From NCBI RefSeq assembly GCF_030283145.1, contig NZ_JASNWE010000003.1:310001-374000 (forward strand): a stretch of 64,000 bases of DNA, read 5' to 3'. How positions within the stretch are numbered: position 1 is the first letter of the stretch; every line of letters begins with the position of its first letter. Below are positions 27,071 through 35,573 of the stretch, piece by piece. Both the position numbers and the translations under genes were made by a program. Origin of the DNA: Actinomadura xylanilytica (lineage in GTDB: Bacteria; Actinomycetota; Actinomycetes; Streptosporangiales; Streptosporangiaceae). The notes under the pieces are model-generated. The model saw only the letters and a list, made by a program, of their open reading frames with translations, did not search any database and was not told the origin of the DNA.

Positions 27071-27646
27071 TCAGACGCCGACCCCGAAGTCGGACGCGAC
27101 ACCGGCCAGGCCGGAGGCGTAGCCCTGCCCGGTCGCGCGGAACTTCCACTCGGCGCCGTTGCGGTACAGCTCGCCGAAGACCATCGCGGTCTCGGTCGAG
27201 GCGTCCTCGCTGAGGTCGTAGCGGGCCAGCTCGGCCTCCCCCGCCTGGTTCACCACCCGGATGAAGGCGTTGCGGACCTGCCCGAAGTTCTGGCCGCGGG
27301 CGTCGGCGTCGTGGATGGACACCGGGAAGGCGATCCGGGTGACCTCGGCGGGCACCGCCGCGAGGTCGACCTTGATCTGCTCGTCGTCGCCCTCGCCCTC
27401 GCCGGTGACGTTGTCGCCGGTGTGCTCGACCGACCCGTCGGGGCTCTTGAGGTTGTTGAAGAACACGAAGTGCCCGTTGGAGGGCACCTTGCCGGACGCG
27501 TCGAGCAGGAGCGCGCTCGCGTCCAGGTCGAAGTCGGTGCCGGTGGTGGTCCGCACGTCCCAGCCGAGCCCCACCACGACCGCCGTGAGGCCGGGGGCCT
27601 CCTTGCTCAGCGAAACATTGCCACCCTTGGACAGGCTGACGCCCAC
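27071..27646 (-). CDS. TerD-family stress protein
   Basis: The 191 residues match the canonical TerD length. 'GVSLSKGGNVSLSKEAPGLTAVVVGLGWD' opens the Ca-binding beta-sandwich. The acidic Ca ligands are in 'DFDLDASALLLDASGKV' and 'DDEQIKVDLAAVP', and the end 'GELYRNGAEWKFRATGQGY' is diagnostic. GTG 27646 has AAGAGGAGAACAC upstream. Actinobacteria hold many TerD copies tied to tellurite/oxidative stress and development. It lies downstream of nothing on its strand and 40 bases before the Spo0M start, so the two may be co-transcribed. Confidence 0.93.
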   Translation of the reverse strand: MGVSLSKGGNVSLSKEAPGLTAVVVGLGWDVRTTTGTDFDLDASALLLDASGKVPSNGHFVFFNNLKSPDGSVEHTGDNVTGEGEGDDEQIKVDLAAVPAEVTRIAFPVSIHDADARGQNFGQVRNAFIRVVNQAGEAELARYDLSEDASTETAMVFGELYRNGAEWKFRATGQGYASGLAGVASDFGVGV

Positions 27647-27859
27647 CGTGTTCTCCTCTTGTCGTCGTTCAGGACGCACGCGCTCCACGCGTGCTACGAC
27701 ACTTGTAGCAGATGGGTCCGGGCGCGGGCAGCCGGACGGCGATATGGCGGTGGACCATACCTTTTCAGGACGAACTCGAGTCCGGCAGGGACCGCTCAGC
27801 CACGATCCCCGGCACGTCCGGGGCCGCCCGCGACCCCGCTCCCGCACTGTCCATGCCAC

Positions 27860-27874
27860 ATCACTTAGAGTGAT
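27860..27874. promoter_or_regulatory. Palindrome over the TetR promoter/start (autoregulatory operator)
   Basis: ATCACT-TAG-AGTGAT is a perfect 15-base inverted repeat that overlaps a TTAGAGT -10-like element, 4 bases before the chosen GTG. Its placement suits self-repression. Confidence 0.5.
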
Positions 27875-27878
27875 CACG

Positions 27879-28463
27879 GTGAGAGACGAGGAGCAGATCG
27901 TCGCCATCGCCACCCGGCTGTTCGCGGAGCTTGGCTACGACTCGACCGACACCGGGCTGATCGCCGAGGCGGCCGGGATCGACGGCCGGACGCTGGCCGA
28001 GGCGACCGGCGGCAAACGCGAGCTGTACCGCACCGTCATGCGGCAGGCGTTCCTGGCCGAGGAGGAGCTGTTGCAGAGGGCGCTGGCCGCCTACACCCCC
28101 GACGTGGCCGGGGCGCACGAGGTCACCGAGATCTATCTGGACTTCTACGTCGCCAATCCGCAGATCGTCTCGCTGTGGATGCACCGCTGGATGGGCGACG
28201 CCACCGACGTGGCCGACCTGGAGAAGGAGTACGTCAACCCGCAGGCCGACGCCATCGCCGCCGCGATCCGCGACCTGACCCCGCCGGACGTCAACGTCGA
28301 CTTCCTGGTCAGGACGGTCATCTGGTGCATCTTCGGCTTCCTGTCCGGCGGCCTGCCCGGACGGCAGGGCCGGGCAGGCCAGGAGCCGGAGCCGGACGAG
28401 ATCGCCGAGTTCCGCGTCTACCTGCACGTCCTGATCGACCGCATGTTCGCGCCCGCTCCCTGA
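27879..28463 (+). CDS. TetR/AcrR-family regulator
   Basis: A 194-residue repressor-like protein. The N-terminal HTH 'RDEEQIVAIATRLFAELGYDSTDTGLIAEAAGIDGRTL' is typical; the C-terminal ligand domain has the motif 'ANPQIVSLWMHRWMGDATDV'. GTG 27879 is preferred to GTG 27870 because a palindrome and -10-like box cover the latter; the message is then almost leaderless. It is divergent from terD and convergent with the threonine aldolase gene 10 bases away. Its targets probably include itself. Confidence 0.88.
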   Translation: MRDEEQIVAIATRLFAELGYDSTDTGLIAEAAGIDGRTLAEATGGKRELYRTVMRQAFLAEEELLQRALAAYTPDVAGAHEVTEIYLDFYVANPQIVSLWMHRWMGDATDVADLEKEYVNPQADAIAAAIRDLTPPDVNVDFLVRTVIWCIFGFLSGGLPGRQGRAGQEPEPDEIAEFRVYLHVLIDRMFAPAP

Positions 28464-28472
28464 CCCTGCGGC

Positions 28473-29513
28473 TCAGGGGGTACGGAGGGCCTTGACGGTG
28501 CGGTCGGCCGCCGTACGGACGTCGGACGCCGTGACGTCCAGGTGGGTGACGGCGCGCAGCGTGCCCGGATGGTGGGCGTTCGACCAGAGCACGCCTTCGC
28601 GCGCCAGCCGCTCGCGGGCGTCGTCGCGGGCGAGGCCCGACGCCGAGACGTCCATGAAGACGAAGTTGGTCTCGGTGGCCGCGGGGTCCACCGGCAGCCC
28701 CGCCCCGGCCAGCCGGGCGGCGAGCTCGCGGGCGTTGGCGTGGTCGTCGGCCAGCCGCCGCACGTGGTGCTCCAGCGCGTAGCGGGCGGCCCCGGCCAGC
28801 ACCCCGGCCTGGCGGAGCGAGCCGCCCAGCATCTGGCGGAGGCGGCGCGCCGGGGCGAGCGTCCCGGCGCGGCCGACCAGCGCGGCGCCAGCGGGGCAGC
28901 CCAGCCCCTTGGTGAAGCACACCGCGACGGTCGCGGCCCGGGACGTGGCCGCCGCGACCGGCGCGTCGCGGGCGACGGCGGCGTTGAAGATCCGGGCGCC
29001 GTCGATGTGCACCACGATGCCGAGCCCGGCGCAGGCGTCGTAGATCTCGTCCAGGGCCGGGAGCGGCCAGACGCGGGCGCCGGACACGTTGTGGGTGTCC
29101 TCGACGAGCGCCAGGGCGGTCCTCGGCCGGTGCTCGGAGTCGCCGGTCTGGGCGGTCTCCCGCACCTGCGCGGCGGTGAAGACGCCGGCGGCGCCGGGCA
29201 GGCCGGTGACGACCGCGCCGGCGAGGAACGCCGGGCCGCCCGCCTCGTACCGGAACATGTGGCTGCCCTGCTCCCCCAGGATCTCCTGGCCGCGCCCCAC
29301 CTGGCACAGCAGCGCGAGCTGGTTGGCCATGGTGGCGCTCGGCACGAAGACGGCCGCCTCCTGGCCGAACAGCTCGACGAGCTCCTCCTCCAGCGCGAGG
29401 ACGGTCGGGTCCTCGCGCAGCTGCTCGTCGCCCAGGGGCGCGCTGGTCATCGCGTTCAGCATGCCGGTCGTGGGCCGCGTGAGCACGTCCGACCGCAGGT
29501 CGATCACTGTCAT
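28473..29513 (-). CDS. L-threonine aldolase-like (fold-type I PLP enzyme)
   Basis: Cleaves L-beta-hydroxy amino acids to glycine plus an aldehyde (low-specificity L-threonine/L-allo-threonine aldolase). The 346 residues are the normal length. 'DLRSDVLTRPT' opens the family, and the PLP lysine is in 'VAVCFTKGLGCPAG' near residue 200. 'EDTHNVSGARVWP' and 'HIDGARIFNAAV' contact the cofactor. ATG 29513. It is last in the minus-strand set 33097 to 28473, with the SDR start 750 bases upstream and a 9-base gap to it, so it is part of the IclR-adjacent catabolic locus. Confidence 0.88.
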   Translation of the reverse strand: MTVIDLRSDVLTRPTTGMLNAMTSAPLGDEQLREDPTVLALEEELVELFGQEAAVFVPSATMANQLALLCQVGRGQEILGEQGSHMFRYEAGGPAFLAGAVVTGLPGAAGVFTAAQVRETAQTGDSEHRPRTALALVEDTHNVSGARVWPLPALDEIYDACAGLGIVVHIDGARIFNAAVARDAPVAAATSRAATVAVCFTKGLGCPAGAALVGRAGTLAPARRLRQMLGGSLRQAGVLAGAARYALEHHVRRLADDHANARELAARLAGAGLPVDPAATETNFVFMDVSASGLARDDARERLAREGVLWSNAHHPGTLRAVTHLDVTASDVRTAADRTVKALRTP

Positions 29514-29522
29514 CGGGTCCTC

Positions 29523-30266
29523 CTATCCGCCGAGGTATCCGCCGTCGACGACGATCTGGGTGCCGGAGACGAACGACGCCCCCGGCGAGCACAGGAAGTG
29601 CACGACCTCCGCGATCTCCTCGGGCCGGCCGCGCCGGCCGAGCGGCGGCAGGCCGGAGACGCCGGACCGCATCCGGTCGGCGCCGATCAGCTCGACCAGG
29701 TGGTCGCTGCCCGGGGTGCTGATGTCGCCGGGGTCCACCTGCACCACCCGCACGCCGTGCGGGCCGAGCTCCATGGCGAGCGAGCGGGTCAGCCCGACCA
29801 TCGCCGACTTGCTGACGGTGTAGGCGGACGCGTCGAGCTGGCCGCGGTGGGCGGCGATCGAGCCGACGTTGACGATGGTGCCGCTCCCCTGGGCGACCAT
29901 GTGCCGGGCCGCCTCGCGGGCGCAGACGAACGGGCCGACGGTGTTGACGTCCAGGATGCGCCGCAGCAGCTCGTCGCCGGTGTCCAGCAGCGACGCCTTG
30001 GCCGGGACGCCGGTGATCGCGGCGCAGTTCACCAGGATCTCCGGCGGGCCGTGCTCGGCGGCGGCGTCCCGTACCGCGGCGGCGATCGCCACCGGGTCGG
30101 CGACGTCCACCGCCATCACCTCGACGCCGTCGCCGAGGCCCGCGCGCAGGTCCGGGCGCGGCGCGTGCTCGAAGACCACGACGGTCCGGTCCGGGGCGGC
30201 GAGCCGGCGGGTGATCGCGGAGCCGATGCCGCCCCCGCCGCCGGTGACGATCACGCTTCGTCTCAT
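29523..30266 (-). CDS. SDR-family oxidoreductase
   Basis: Classical short-chain dehydrogenase of 247 residues. 'VTGGGGGIGSAI' binds NAD(P). 'NCAAI' replaces NNAG; the catalytic Ser lies in 'IVNVGSIAAHRG', and the Tyr/Lys pair is in 'SAYTVSKSAMVG'. 'FVSGTQIVVDGGY' closes the fold. The start is ATG 30266 with AGGAGGAACC upstream. It sits between the MBL and threonine aldolase genes with short gaps. In this locus it may oxidise a hydroxy-acid or hydroxy-amino-acid intermediate; that assignment is inference. Confidence 0.9.
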   Translation of the reverse strand: MRRSVIVTGGGGGIGSAITRRLAAPDRTVVVFEHAPRPDLRAGLGDGVEVMAVDVADPVAIAAAVRDAAAEHGPPEILVNCAAITGVPAKASLLDTGDELLRRILDVNTVGPFVCAREAARHMVAQGSGTIVNVGSIAAHRGQLDASAYTVSKSAMVGLTRSLAMELGPHGVRVVQVDPGDISTPGSDHLVELIGADRMRSGVSGLPPLGRRGRPEEIAEVVHFLCSPGASFVSGTQIVVDGGYLGG

Positions 30267-30278
30267 GGTTCCTCCTGG

Positions 30279-31007
30279 TCAGCCGAAGGCGGCCGGCAAC
30301 CGGCCCTGGTCGAAGGCCTCGAGCGCCCGCTCGAGATGCCAGCGGGCGTCCGACAGCACGGGCGTCCCGTGGCCGGGCAGCAGCACGTCGGGCCGCTCGG
30401 CCAGGACGGCCTCCAGCGACCGGCGCAGCAGCCGCACGTCGCTGTCGGCGGCCACCACCACCCGGCCCCTGGCGAAGACCAGGTCGCCGGTGAAGGCGTA
30501 CGTCGTTCCGTCCCCGCCGGTGAACACGTAGGCGGTGTGGTCCTCGCAGTGCCCCGGCGTCGGCAGCGCGCGCAGGCCGCCCGCGCCCGGGACCGTCCCC
30601 GCCTCGATGCCGGCCACCGCCGCGCAGGCCGCGAACCGGTAGCCGGCGGGGTACAGGCCCGCGCGCAGCGCGGCGGTGAGCCCGAGCCGGTCGTGGTCGC
30701 CGACCCGGACGAGGCGGGCGGTCCCGGCGCCGGCGAGGACGGGGATGCCGAGATCGTCCACGAGGCCGGCCGCGCCGCCCGCGTGGTCGGGGTGGGCGTG
30801 GGTGAGCACGGCACCGGCAGGTGCCCGCCCGTCCAGCGCGCCGGACACCCGCGCCGCCAGCTCGGCGCGGCCGAGGCCGCAGCCGGTGTCGACCAGCCAG
30901 GCCCCCTCGCCGGTGCGCAGCAGGTAGACGTTGCTGTCGTAGGGGTTGCTGAGCCCCGGGCCGAGCCGTCCGCCGCCGACGAGGTCGACGGTGCCGTCAA
31001 GCCGCAC
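30279..31007 (-). CDS. MBL-fold metallo-hydrolase
   Basis: A 242-residue beta-lactamase-fold hydrolase with the zinc motif 'THAHPDHAGG' near residue 72, 'PTPGHCEDHTAY' with the third ligand, 'FTGDLVF' and 'LLPGHGTPV'. It resembles glyoxalase II-like and SoxH-like enzymes. The start overlaps the end of the upstream aspartoacylase-like gene by 11 bases. Within the operon it may hydrolyse a thioester or lactone. No closer assignment is possible. Confidence 0.87.
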   Translation of the reverse strand: MRLDGTVDLVGGGRLGPGLSNPYDSNVYLLRTGEGAWLVDTGCGLGRAELAARVSGALDGRAPAGAVLTHAHPDHAGGAAGLVDDLGIPVLAGAGTARLVRVGDHDRLGLTAALRAGLYPAGYRFAACAAVAGIEAGTVPGAGGLRALPTPGHCEDHTAYVFTGGDGTTYAFTGDLVFARGRVVVAADSDVRLLRRSLEAVLAERPDVLLPGHGTPVLSDARWHLERALEAFDQGRLPAAFG

Positions 31008-31968
31008 CGTCGCCGCCTGTCCCGGCCCCGCCGCCCGTCCCGGCCCCGCCGCCCGTCCCGGCCACGATCGCGGCGACGTCGCCCGCGGCGACCTCGAAGT
31101 CGTGCCTCAGCATCATCACGTATCCCCCGGCGGCGGCCCGGACGGTCTCCAGCACCGCCCCGTCCGGGCCGTGGACCGTTCCGAGGATCTGCCCGCCGGT
31201 GACCGCGTCGCCCGCGGCGCACCGCGTCACGAACAGGCCGGACGCCCCGAGGACGATGCCGTCGTCGGTGTTGCCGTCGCCGTCCCGGACGACCACCTGC
31301 GGCGCGGCCGGTGCGGGCGCCGGCTCCGCGTCGAGCACGCCGACCTCGGCCAGCAGCCGCAGCACGCTCGTCACGTACCGGTCGATGTCGTGCTCGCGCA
31401 GCGCGCCGCCGCCACCGCACTCGAAGTAGACCCACGGCTTGCCCAGCGCCTCGGCGTGGCTGACCGAGCGTCCGGGGGCGACGGAGCCGTGCGCCCACAG
31501 GAACGGGAACGCCGTCGTGCGCGCGACGTCCAGCAGCGGACGCCCGCCGACCGTCCCCTTGGCGGGCAGGCCGCACAGGGGCGGCATCCGGTAGCGGCGG
31601 CCCGCCGAGTGCAGGTCGATGAGCAGGTCGCAGTCGGCGATGAGGCCGGCGCTGATCGCGTGCGCGATCCGCGCGCTCAGGGTCCCGTCCGCGGCACCGG
31701 GGAAGACCCGCGCGAGGTTCTCGTCGTCGGCGCCGGCCCGGGTCCCGGCCGTGAGGGCGGGCGGGTTGGCCAGGGGCAGCACGGTCACCGTGCCGTGCAG
31801 GGTCCGGGTGCCGAGCGCGCCGATCAGCCGCTGCGCGGCGAGAACGCCCTCCAGCTCGTCCCCGTGCACGCCGCCGAGGACCGCGATCCGCGGTCCGGGC
31901 CCGCCGCCGAGGCGCGCCGCCTCCAGCGTCAGGCCGCCGGCCGTCAGCCGGTCGATCACCAGGGCCAT
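30997..31968 (-). CDS. Succinylglutamate desuccinylase/aspartoacylase-family protein
   Basis: M14-like zinc amidohydrolase of 323 residues. The zinc ligands are in 'GVHGDELEG' (His and Glu near residues 34-37) and 'LIDLHSAGRRY' (His near 118). A C-terminal beta domain carries 'VTGGQILGTVHGPDG', and the end is a run of GTGGGA repeats. In the context of an N-acyl-D-amino-acid deacylase it could remove an acyl group from another N-acyl amino acid. It is the second gene after the D-threonine-aldolase-like gene, with a 25-base gap. Confidence 0.83.
   Translation of the reverse strand: MALVIDRLTAGGLTLEAARLGGGPGPRIAVLGGVHGDELEGVLAAQRLIGALGTRTLHGTVTVLPLANPPALTAGTRAGADDENLARVFPGAADGTLSARIAHAISAGLIADCDLLIDLHSAGRRYRMPPLCGLPAKGTVGGRPLLDVARTTAFPFLWAHGSVAPGRSVSHAEALGKPWVYFECGGGGALREHDIDRYVTSVLRLLAEVGVLDAEPAPAPAAPQVVVRDGDGNTDDGIVLGASGLFVTRCAAGDAVTGGQILGTVHGPDGAVLETVRAAAGGYVMMLRHDFEVAAGDVAAIVAGTGGGAGTGGGAGTGGDGAA
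31010..31062. repeat. 18-base tandem repeat coding GTGGGA units
   Basis: About three near-identical copies of an 18-base unit (GCCGCCCGTCCCGGCCCC) encode the Gly/Thr/Ala tail of the aspartoacylase-like protein on the minus strand. Confidence 0.65.
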
Positions 31969-31993
31969 GGTGGCTCCGTTCTCCTAGGGGACG

Positions 31994-33097
31994 TCAGCGC
32001 CGGCGGGCCTGGATGGGCCAGGTCTCCACGAACGAGGAAGCGTCGTAGACGGCGTACTGGTGGAAGAGGTTGACCGCCGTGCAGGCGTGGTTGGGGATCA
32101 CCGCGACCCGGTCGCCGGGCCTCAGGTCCCGCGATCCGGCGCCGCGGGAGGCCAGCCCGTGCTCCTCGTAGAGCTTGTCGATGACGATGTCGGGGTGGCC
32201 GGCGACCGCCCCGAAACCGCTGGACAGGCTGGTCATCTTCTCGGCGGGCAGGCTCTTGGCACCCGCGTCCAGGACCAGCCTCCCCTCGGACGGCGCGTCC
32301 ACCACGGTGCTGATCACCGCGAGCGCGCAGTCGTCGAGCCCTGGGCCGCCCGGTGCCGTCTCGGCCAGCGCGACCTGCGTGGCGTCGTAGAAGACGTAGT
32401 TGCCGTACCGGTACTCCTCGGCCTCGCCCGAATCGACCGGGGCCAGCGGGGTGACGCCGACGCTGCGGACCGGCACGTCGATCCCGCGGGAGGCGAGCGC
32501 GGCGCGGCTGTCGGACAGCGCCCGGTCCTGCTGGTCGCGCACCGCGACCAGCTCCTCGGGGGCGCGCGCGCCGTACGCGTGCCCGGCGAAGGTCATCAGC
32601 CCGCGCAGCCGCACCCTGTCGCTGAACCGCGCGGACGCGGCGGCGACCGCGGTGGGCTCGCCGGGCGCGGTGCCGAGCCGCCCGGTGCCCGAGTCGACCT
32701 CCCAGTAGACGTCGTAGGCGCCACCGAGGCCGGCCAGCAGCGCGACCTGTTCGGCACTGTGGCAGGTGACCGCGACCCGGCCGCGTTCGGCGAGCTCGGG
32801 AAGGGCCCGCAGCCGCCCGCCGGGGAACGGCGGGTAGGCGAACAGCACGGACTCGAAGCCCGCGTCGAACGCCAGGTGCGCCTCGGCGACGGTCGCGACC
32901 GTCGCCGCCGTGGCGCCCGCGGCGACCTGGGCCCGCGCGATCTGGAGGTTCTTGTGCGTCTTGAGATGGGGCGTCGAGGCGCCGCCGCGCCGGGCGACGC
33001 GCCCGGCCATGTCCCGGATGTTGCCGATCAGCCGGGGGTGATCGACGGCGAGGAACGGGGTCTGCCGTCCCCGGTCCGCACGGGCCGCTTGCCACAT
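31994..33097 (-). CDS. D-threonine aldolase / D-serine dehydratase-like (fold-type III PLP enzyme)
   Basis: A 367-residue alanine-racemase-fold enzyme. The PLP lysine is in 'STPHLKTHKNLQIA' near residue 47. 'WEVDSGTGRLG', 'GHAYGAR' and 'SVGVTPL' line the barrel. The C-terminal 'VIPNHACTAVNLF' provides His and Cys metal ligands. Families with this layout are D-threonine aldolase, D-3-hydroxyaspartate aldolase and D-serine dehydratase; I cannot choose among them. The first gene of the minus-strand operon after iclR (16-base gap). It is the D-specific partner of the L-aldolase further down. Confidence 0.85.
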   Translation of the reverse strand: MWQAARADRGRQTPFLAVDHPRLIGNIRDMAGRVARRGGASTPHLKTHKNLQIARAQVAAGATAATVATVAEAHLAFDAGFESVLFAYPPFPGGRLRALPELAERGRVAVTCHSAEQVALLAGLGGAYDVYWEVDSGTGRLGTAPGEPTAVAAASARFSDRVRLRGLMTFAGHAYGARAPEELVAVRDQQDRALSDSRAALASRGIDVPVRSVGVTPLAPVDSGEAEEYRYGNYVFYDATQVALAETAPGGPGLDDCALAVISTVVDAPSEGRLVLDAGAKSLPAEKMTSLSSGFGAVAGHPDIVIDKLYEEHGLASRGAGSRDLRPGDRVAVIPNHACTAVNLFHQYAVYDASSFVETWPIQARRR

Positions 33098-33113
33098 GGT
33101 GCTCGCCTTCCGC

Positions 33114-33857
33114 TCAGTCCGTCGCGGGCAGGGTCGTCCCGCGCGTGATCTTGTCGACGAGGTGCCGCAGCGCCTCGCCCATCTCCCGCTCGAGCGCGGG
33201 CGTCATCCGCTCCGGCGACACGATCAGGCTGACCGCGGCGACGGGCTCGCCCGAGCGGCGGAGCGCGACCGCGACGCCCGCGACGCCGTCGAAGAACTCG
33301 CCCCGGTCCACCGAGTAGCCGCGCCCTGCGGCGCCCGCGACCTCCGACGTGATCCGGGCCCGGGCGCCGTCGCCGAGCGCGGTCCACTCCGGCGAGTCGC
33401 ACAGCGCCTCCCGCAGAGGGGGTTCGAGCAGGGACAGCACCGCGCGGCCGGCCGCGCCGGTCCACATCGGCGCGGTGCTGCCGAGCCGGACGCTCGGAGC
33501 GAACGGGATGACGCTGTCGGTGCGCTCGACGTAGACCATCTCGCCGCCGTTCGGCACCGAGAAGGCGGTGGCGGCCTGGAAGCGCTGGCCGAGGTGCACC
33601 AGCGCGGCGACCACCTCCAGCCGCATGTTGCGGTGCGACAGCCTGATCGCGGCGAGCCGGAGCGGCAGCTCTCCTATCTGCCAGTTCCCCGCGGCGTCGC
33701 GTTCGAGCAACCCGATCTCGACCAGGCTGGTGAGCAGCCGGTGGGCCGAGCTCTTGCTCAGCCCGGACCGTTCCGCGCACTCCGCCAGTCCCAGTACCGG
33801 TCGCTCTTGGGAGAACGCGCCGAGCAGCGCGCCGACACGGTCGACCACCTGGACCAC
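33114..33857 (-). CDS. IclR-family transcriptional regulator
   Basis: A 247-residue regulator with the N-terminal winged HTH 'ALLGAFSQERPVLGLAECAERSGLSKSSAHRLLTSL' and an IclR effector domain ending at about 240 ('GYSVDRGEFFDGVAGVAVALR', with the Cys and Gly features of the ligand pocket). GTG 33857 has ACAGGAGGCGCA upstream. It is divergent from the D-aminoacylase gene and heads the minus-strand operon, so it likely controls both arms in response to the substrate or a product. Confidence 0.9.
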   Translation of the reverse strand: MVQVVDRVGALLGAFSQERPVLGLAECAERSGLSKSSAHRLLTSLVEIGLLERDAAGNWQIGELPLRLAAIRLSHRNMRLEVVAALVHLGQRFQAATAFSVPNGGEMVYVERTDSVIPFAPSVRLGSTAPMWTGAAGRAVLSLLEPPLREALCDSPEWTALGDGARARITSEVAGAAGRGYSVDRGEFFDGVAGVAVALRRSGEPVAAVSLIVSPERMTPALEREMGEALRHLVDKITRGTTLPATD

Positions 33858-33936
33858 TGCGCCTCCTGTGCGAGGGGATCGAAACCTTGACCTGGAATCA
33901 GAAGCATGGCTATGTTGCCACATCATCCCATCAAAC

Positions 33937-33962
33937 GGAACGCCATCCCACAGAATGGAACG
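33937..33962. promoter_or_regulatory. Possible IclR operator
   Basis: In the divergent spacer, GGAACG occurs twice 20 bases apart (33937 and 33957), and between them lies CCAT-CCCACAGA-ATGG, an imperfect dyad. The spacer is AT-rich compared with the surrounding genes. It would suit control of both operons; the evidence is only positional. Confidence 0.35.
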
Positions 33963-33971
33963 AACGGCTTG

Positions 33972-35519
33972 GTGACGCTCATCCACGGGGGCCGCGTGGT
34001 CGACCCGGACACCGGGACCGACGCGGTGCTCGACCTGCTGATCGACGGCGACCGGGTGCTCGCGTCCGCGCCGCGGATCGCACCGCCGGCCGGCGCGACC
34101 GCCGTCGACGCCACCGGTCTGCTGGTGCTGCCCGGCTTCGTCGACATGCACACCCACAGCGACTTCACCCTCGGCCACCACCCCGCCGCGCCGGCCCGGA
34201 TCCACCAGGGCGTCACCACCGACGTGACCGGGAACTGCGGGTTCTCCCCGTTCCCGCTGCCGCGCGGCTGCGTCGGGTTCGGCTCGTTCTTCAGCTCCCG
34301 GGTCGAGGCGGGATGGGCGGACCTGGACTCCTACGCAGCGGACCTGGAGTCCCGCCGCCCGGCCCTGAACGTGGCGCCGCTCGTCGGGCTCGGCGCGGTG
34401 CGCGAGCACGTGGTGGGATCCCGCCCGGCGCCGCCGGACGCCGGCGAGGCGGACGCGATGCGGCGCCTGGTGGAACGTTCCCTGGAACAGGGCGCGTTCG
34501 GCGTCTCCACCGGCCTGGTCTACGCGCCGGGACGGTTCGCGCTCGCCGACGAGATCCGCGCCGTCCTCGCGCCGGTGCACCGGTCCGGACGGCTGTACGC
34601 CACCCACCTGCGGGACGAGCGGGACGGGCTGGCCGAGTCGGTCGCGGAGGCGATCGCCACCGCCGAGGGCGCGGGCGTCGCGTTGCAGATCTCGCACCAC
34701 AAGGCGCTCGGCAAGGCCAACTGGGGCCGCACGAAGGACACCCTCGCGATGGTCGACGAGGCCAACGCGCGCGGGATCACCGAGGTCGCCGTCGACTACT
34801 ACCCCTACACCTCCGGCAGCACCGGCGTCTCCAGCCTGCTGCCGCCCGGCTCGCTGGACGGCGGCTGGGCGGGGCTGCGCGAGCGGGCCGCCGGGGGCGC
34901 CGCGCGCCGGGACCTGCTGCGCCACCTGGACACCTCGTCGCAGTTCCGGACGGACGAGATCATCATCGGCCGCTCCCGCACCCGCCCGGACGTCTCGGGC
35001 CTGCCGCTCACCGCCATCGCGGACGCCGACGGGCGGGCCCCGGCCGAGACCCTGCTCGGCCTGATCCTGGACGAGGGCGACCGGCTCACGATGATCGTCC
35101 CGGCCGCGTCGGAGGACGACCTGGCCAGCGTCTCGGCGCATCCGGCCGCGATGCACGGCAGCGACGGCTGGCTGATGACCGCCGGAGAGGCCCGGCACGA
35201 GCACCCCCGCAACCTCGGCAGCACCATCGCGGTGCTGGCCCCCGCGCTGCTCGGCCGGACCTCCCTGGACCGCGCCGTGCGGCACCTGTCCACCGCCCCC
35301 GCGCGCCGGCTCGGGCTGGCGGGCCGCGGCACGCTCCGGCCCGGGGCCTACGCCGACATCGTCATCGCCGACCCGGGGAGGGCGGCGGCAGGCGCCGCGG
35401 CGCTCCCCGCCGACACCTACCCTGACCTGGTGCGATGGGTCTTCGTGAACGGCCTTCCCGTGCTCGCCGACGCCCGGCTCACCGGCCGTCGTCCGGGCCG
35501 GGTGCTGCGCGCGTCGTGA
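33972..35519 (+). CDS. N-acyl-D-amino-acid deacylase (D-aminoacylase-type amidohydrolase)
   Basis: Zinc amidohydrolase that frees D-amino acids from N-acyl derivatives, 515 residues from GTG 33972. Signatures: 'LIHGGRVVDP' beta domain, 'PGFVDMHTHSDFTL' (His-x-His), 'GVTTDVTGNCGFS', 'TGLVYAPGRF', 'YATHLRDE', 'QISHHKALGKANWGRTKD' and 'YYPYTSGSTGVSSLLP'. TTG 33969 or ATG 33906 are alternative starts; the latter adds residues outside the family alignment. It is the first gene of the plus-strand catabolic operon with ABC importer and aldehyde dehydrogenase, divergent from iclR. Confidence 0.88.
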   Translation: MTLIHGGRVVDPDTGTDAVLDLLIDGDRVLASAPRIAPPAGATAVDATGLLVLPGFVDMHTHSDFTLGHHPAAPARIHQGVTTDVTGNCGFSPFPLPRGCVGFGSFFSSRVEAGWADLDSYAADLESRRPALNVAPLVGLGAVREHVVGSRPAPPDAGEADAMRRLVERSLEQGAFGVSTGLVYAPGRFALADEIRAVLAPVHRSGRLYATHLRDERDGLAESVAEAIATAEGAGVALQISHHKALGKANWGRTKDTLAMVDEANARGITEVAVDYYPYTSGSTGVSSLLPPGSLDGGWAGLRERAAGGAARRDLLRHLDTSSQFRTDEIIIGRSRTRPDVSGLPLTAIADADGRAPAETLLGLILDEGDRLTMIVPAASEDDLASVSAHPAAMHGSDGWLMTAGEARHEHPRNLGSTIAVLAPALLGRTSLDRAVRHLSTAPARRLGLAGRGTLRPGAYADIVIADPGRAAAGAAALPADTYPDLVRWVFVNGLPVLADARLTGRRPGRVLRAS

Positions 35520-35573
35520 TCGCCCCCGCGAACCCCCCGCGGACCCCCCGCATGGACCGGAACGGAGCAGCCC

